8,712 nt of DNA, from assembly GCA_023424585.1 (NCBI GenBank), contig JAFADT010000263.1, positions 1 through 8,712 of the forward strand. Direction: 5' to 3'. Origin of the DNA: Pseudomonadota bacterium. Its GTDB lineage: Bacteria > Myxococcota > Myxococcia > Myxococcales > Myxococcaceae. This document shows positions 6,460 to 8,712 of this stretch, piece after piece. The first letter of the stretch is position 1; the number at the start of each line of letters is the position of its first letter. The notes under the pieces were generated by a model. That model made no database searches. It was given only the letters and a program-made list of their open reading frames with translations, and had not been told where the DNA came from. The position numbers were made by a program, and so were the translations under genes.

Positions 6460-6499
6460 CGCCGCCGGGAGCTTCGCGGGTCCCCGGCGGCGCGATTTT
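6460..6499 (+). terminator. Intrinsic terminator (10-bp GC stem followed by TTTT)
   Basis: CGCCGCCGGG (6460-6469) pairs perfectly with CCCGGCGGCG (6483-6492) around a 13-nt loop, and CGATTTT follows at 6493-6499. This is the best terminator-like structure in the window. It points along the plus strand and ends about 35 nt before the zinc-ribbon protease gene. No intact plus-strand gene precedes it, only the remnant frame, so it is probably the terminator of that lost gene. Four Ts is a short tract. Confidence 0.5.
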
Positions 6500-6519
6500 C
6501 GTCCCGCTCGCGGCGCACC

Positions 6520-6525
6520 TAGAGT
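6520..6525 (+). promoter_or_regulatory. Candidate -10 box of the zinc-ribbon protease gene
   Basis: TAGAGT fits the TANNNT pattern and lies 9 nt before the GTG at 6535, the same geometry as the TATAAA and ATG of the glycosyltransferase. No clear -35 element was found (TTTCGT at 6497-6502 is the nearest, 17-nt spacer). With the terminator ending at 6499 a promoter is needed in this short gap. Confidence 0.3.
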
Positions 6526-6534
6526 GTGGCTCCC

Positions 6535-7572
6535 GTGAGCCCTCCGCCTGACTCCTGCCCCCGCTGTGGCGCCCCCCGCGTGGCGGGGCCCGAGTGCCCG
6601 GCGTGCGGCGTCATCTACCTGCGAGCGGAAGCACGCGCCGCCACCCGTCTGGCGGAGGTCCGCGACCGCGAGGCCGGAGAGGCGGCCCGGCGCGAGGCCG
6701 AGGATCAGCGGGCCGCGCTGCGCGAGGCGCTGGAGGCCCACAGCGCCCCCACGTTCGTGCCACCCCTGATGGCGGCGCAGCCCGCGGCGGACGCGGCGAC
6801 GGAGGGCATCACCTTCCACCACGGCGACGGGCTGAGCGCCAGCGCCCTGGAGGCGCGGCTGCGGCTGGCGGTGCTCCCCCTGGCGCTCGTCGGAGCGTGG
6901 TTCGCGGTCCAGTCGCCCCCCTTCCATTTCCTGCTCCGCACCTTCCTCACCATGCCGGTGCATGAGCTGGGGCACGCCGTCACCGCCTGGTTCTGCGGCT
7001 ACAGCGCCACGCCCACCCTGTGGGTGACCCACGTCTCGGAGGAACGCTCGACGTTCATGGTCCTCCTGCTGGCGGGCCTGCTGGGCGCGCTCGTGTGGCG
7101 GGGCTGGAAGCGCCAGCGGTGGGCGTGGATGGGCGTGGGCGCGGTGCTGCTCGCGACGCTCGGGGTGGGCAGGTTCGGCCTCACCCATGACCAGGCCCGC
7201 GCCCTCATCTACTTCGGCGGCGACGCGGGCCTGATGGTGCTGGGCACCCTGCTGATGGCCACGTTCTTCGTGCCGCCGGGCCACTACCTCCACCGGCATC
7301 AGCTCCGCTGGGGCTTCGTCGTCATCGGCGCGGCGGCGCTCATGGACAGCTTCGAGCTGTGGTGGAGCGCGCGCACCCACGTGGACCGCATCCCCTTCGG
7401 CCGCATCGAGGGCGCGGGCCTGAGCGACCCCAGCGCCCTGGTGGACGTGTACGGCTGGAACATCAGCCGCGTCATCCGCTGGAACGTGAACGTGGGCCTC
7501 GCGTGCCTCGCCGCGCTGGCCGCGCTCTACCTGGTGGCCCTCTGGCGCGGCCGCGAGGCCCTGCGCGGCTGA
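6535..7572 (+). CDS. Zinc-ribbon membrane metalloprotease-like protein (M50-like HELGH motif)
   Basis: A predicted integral membrane zinc peptidase of the site-2-protease type; substrate unknown. The 345-residue protein begins with a zinc ribbon CPRCG-x8-CPACG (C8, C11, C21, C24). A charged, probably coiled-coil stretch rich in Glu, Arg and Ala follows (about 28-70). After a linker, a hydrophobic segment (about 109-125) leads into MPVHELGHAVTAWFCG, with the HExxH motif at H143-H147 inside the membrane region. Several further hydrophobic segments follow: FMVLLLAGLLGALVW, WMGVGAVLLATLGV, AGLMVLGTLLMATFFV, GFVVIGAAALMDSFELWW and LACLAALAALYLVALW. D271 in ALMDSFELW is a candidate third zinc ligand, replacing the usual LDG motif, but this is inferred. 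Start GTG 6535 is chosen; GTG 6526 in the same frame would add three residues. Its 3' end overlaps the convergent hydrolase gene by 46 nt. Confidence 0.8.
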   Translation: MSPPPDSCPRCGAPRVAGPECPACGVIYLRAEARAATRLAEVRDREAGEAARREAEDQRAALREALEAHSAPTFVPPLMAAQPAADAATEGITFHHGDGLSASALEARLRLAVLPLALVGAWFAVQSPPFHFLLRTFLTMPVHELGHAVTAWFCGYSATPTLWVTHVSEERSTFMVLLLAGLLGALVWRGWKRQRWAWMGVGAVLLATLGVGRFGLTHDQARALIYFGGDAGLMVLGTLLMATFFVPPGHYLHRHQLRWGFVVIGAAALMDSFELWWSARTHVDRIPFGRIEGAGLSDPSALVDVYGWNISRVIRWNVNVGLACLAALAALYLVALWRGREALRG

Positions 7573-8712
7573 GGCCCGGCCTCGCGCCAGCTCCCGAAGG
7601 GCCACTCGAAGCCCGGCGTGCGCAGCACCTCCGGAGAGCGCGCGCCCCGCCAGCGCAGGGCCTCGCCGGGCCGCAGGAGGAGCGCTCGCGGCCCCTCGCC
7701 CTGCTCCTCGCGCACCTGGGCCAGCCGCTCCGGATACGGATCCGCGTCCGGGTTCTCGTCCATCTGGCTCGCGCCCGCGACGGGCTCGCCCGGATAGCCG
7801 GCGTAACGAGGCCCCATGCCCTCGCGCCAGTACCAGGGGGCGCCGCCGTCCGCGCAGGGCACCACGTAGCGCGCGCCCAGGAGCGCGCCGTAGCGCAGCG
7901 CCTCCTCCGGCCCCGCCATCAGGCGCTGCGGCGTGGTGAGCGCGCCGCGTGGCACGTTGACCAGGAACGCATCCAGCGTGGTGAAGCCGAAGAAGATGGG
8001 CGGCAGCCGGAAGCCGCGCACGCCGCAGAAGAGCACGTCCACCGGCCCCTGCTGCTGGCGCACGCGGCGGCACACCGCGGCCATGTCCCCGCGCACGTCG
8101 TGGCCCGCGTCCGCGAAGAAGGCGGCGGAGAAGTCCTTCGAGCGCACCAGCCAGGTGTTGCCCTCGTTGAAGAGGTCCGGGTGGGGCCCCTCGCCGTCGG
8201 TGGGCTGCTCGCCGTGGAAGGGCAGCGCGTGCACCGTCACGTCGCCCACCCGCCGCGTCTCGCCCCAGCGCAGGGGCTCCACGCGCGTGAAGCCCAGCTG
8301 CGTCAGCCGCAGCGCGCAGTCCGTGGAGAACAGGCTCTCGCGCGCCACCGCCGGCACGAAGATGCGCGTGTCGCGAGGCAGGGGCAGCAGCGAGCCCAGG
8401 TGGAAGTGGTCGCCATGCGAGTGGGTGATGACCACCGCGTCCACGCGGCCCAGGTCCCCGGCCTGCAACGCGCCGTAGCCGGGCAGGTCCAGCTCGCCCA
8501 TGGGGCGGAAGTACGGGTCCACCAGCACGCGCCCCTCCCTGCCCGACACCAGCACCGTGTTGTGCCCCACGAAGAGGGCGCCCGGCCCCGGCACGGCCAC
8601 CGGCCCCGCATGGCGCACGAGCCAGCCGGCCTGCGACAGGTCCCCGAGCAGCCCGTCCACGACGGGCGCGGCGGCCAGCGCGCGCAGCTCCTCGCGCGTC
8701 GCGCCCCGGGCG
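7527..8712 (-). CDS. Metallo-beta-lactamase fold hydrolase, 5' end outside window
   Basis: A predicted metal-dependent hydrolase of the UlaG/NAPE-PLD-like MBL group; the substrate is unknown. The protein shows GHNTVLV and VLVDPYFRP, then the metal-binding THSHGDH (8406-8426), a later LPFHGEQ histidine (His codon 8214-8216), and FFADAGHD with the bridging-ligand-type aspartate. The C-terminal half (DVLFCGVRGFRLPPIFFGF, then VVPCADGGAPWYWREGMGP) is a lineage-specific extension that could close over the active site. No signal peptide is visible in the part seen. GTG 8660 could start a 377-residue protein, but the frame stays open to the window edge with coding-like sequence (TREELRALAAAPVVDG), so the true start is probably beyond 8712. 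The last 15 codons, Arg-rich, lie inside the opposite-strand protease gene. Confidence 0.88.
   Translation of the reverse strand, partial: ARGATREELRALAAAPVVDGLLGDLSQAGWLVRHAGPVAVPGPGALFVGHNTVLVSGREGRVLVDPYFRPMGELDLPGYGALQAGDLGRVDAVVITHSHGDHFHLGSLLPLPRDTRIFVPAVARESLFSTDCALRLTQLGFTRVEPLRWGETRRVGDVTVHALPFHGEQPTDGEGPHPDLFNEGNTWLVRSKDFSAAFFADAGHDVRGDMAAVCRRVRQQQGPVDVLFCGVRGFRLPPIFFGFTTLDAFLVNVPRGALTTPQRLMAGPEEALRYGALLGARYVVPCADGGAPWYWREGMGPRYAGYPGEPVAGASQMDENPDADPYPERLAQVREEQGEGPRALLLRPGEALRWRGARSPEVLRTPGFEWPFGSWREAGPQPRRASRPRQRATR

Larger units (their letters stand above)
6167..6538 (+). pseudogene. Probable 3' remnant of a lost gene (unrecognised)
   Basis: This 422-nt stretch between two genes has no intact gene. 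On the plus strand a frame is open from the TAG at 6164-6166 to the TGA at 6536-6538. It has no ATG, and its only GTG codons lie well inside it. Its part from about 6335 to 6478 looks like real protein: nearly all codons end in G or C and the composition is balanced, with segments RVYNVTRFRGTSIVIRV, WGATVIDLFNTDYSSDYGF and EPSAAGSF. The upstream part is Arg-rich and the downstream part runs through a terminator hairpin, neither resembling coding sequence. I read this as the tail of a decayed or partly deleted gene whose own stop codon is lost. I do not recognise the family. The alternative is a chance frame in GC-rich DNA. Confidence 0.4.

Noticed and set aside
6442..8073. Minus-strand open frame of 543 codons
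   Set aside because: It crosses the protease gene and overlaps the MBL hydrolase in another frame, with repetitive Arg/Ala/His composition.

Overview
The window is very GC-rich, coding-dense DNA with strongly GC-biased third codon positions. It also carries a well-matched sigma-54 (-24/-12) promoter. This is typical of a myxobacterium (Myxococcus/Corallococcus-like), although the assignment is inferred from base composition and gene style and not from any marker gene. No rRNA, tRNA, CRISPR array or insertion sequence was seen.

Layout from left to right: (1) 1-729, minus strand, an arginyl-tRNA-protein transferase family gene whose last codons lie outside the window. (2) 730-1343, a regulatory stretch holding a candidate sigma-54 promoter (843-858) in front of a 56-residue, extremely acidic, unrecognised protein (905-1075). 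An upstream region with short direct and inverted repeats and a candidate promoter follows. (3) 1344-3666, plus strand, a likely two-gene operon: a GT2 glycosyltransferase and, 25 nt later, a fold-type III PLP-dependent decarboxylase-like enzyme. (4) 3674-5170, minus strand, an ATP-grasp ligase ending 7 nt from the decarboxylase; the same frame carries an unexpected N-terminal signal-peptide-like segment. (5) 5294-6112, minus strand, a SAM-dependent methyltransferase-like protein. (6) 6113-6534, no intact gene: an open frame without a start codon that looks like the tail of a lost gene, with an intrinsic terminator at its end. (7) 6535-7572, plus strand, a membrane protein with an N-terminal zinc ribbon, a coiled coil and an HELGH zinc-protease motif. 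(8) 7527-8712, minus strand, a metallo-beta-lactamase-fold hydrolase that overlaps the previous gene by 46 nt tail to tail and runs off the right edge.

The most coherent functional unit is glycosyltransferase + PLP decarboxylase + ATP-grasp ligase. Together they suggest that an amino acid or amine is made or loaded and attached to a sugar-containing surface molecule or secondary metabolite. ATP-grasp plus type III PLP decarboxylase pairs have precedents (for example BtrJ/BtrK in butirosin side-chain assembly), but the product here cannot be read from sequence. The items most worth a second look are the sigma-54-driven acidic micro-protein, the ATP-grasp enzyme with a possible export signal, the non-canonical PLP active site, the zinc-ribbon membrane metalloprotease and the gene remnant with its surviving terminator.
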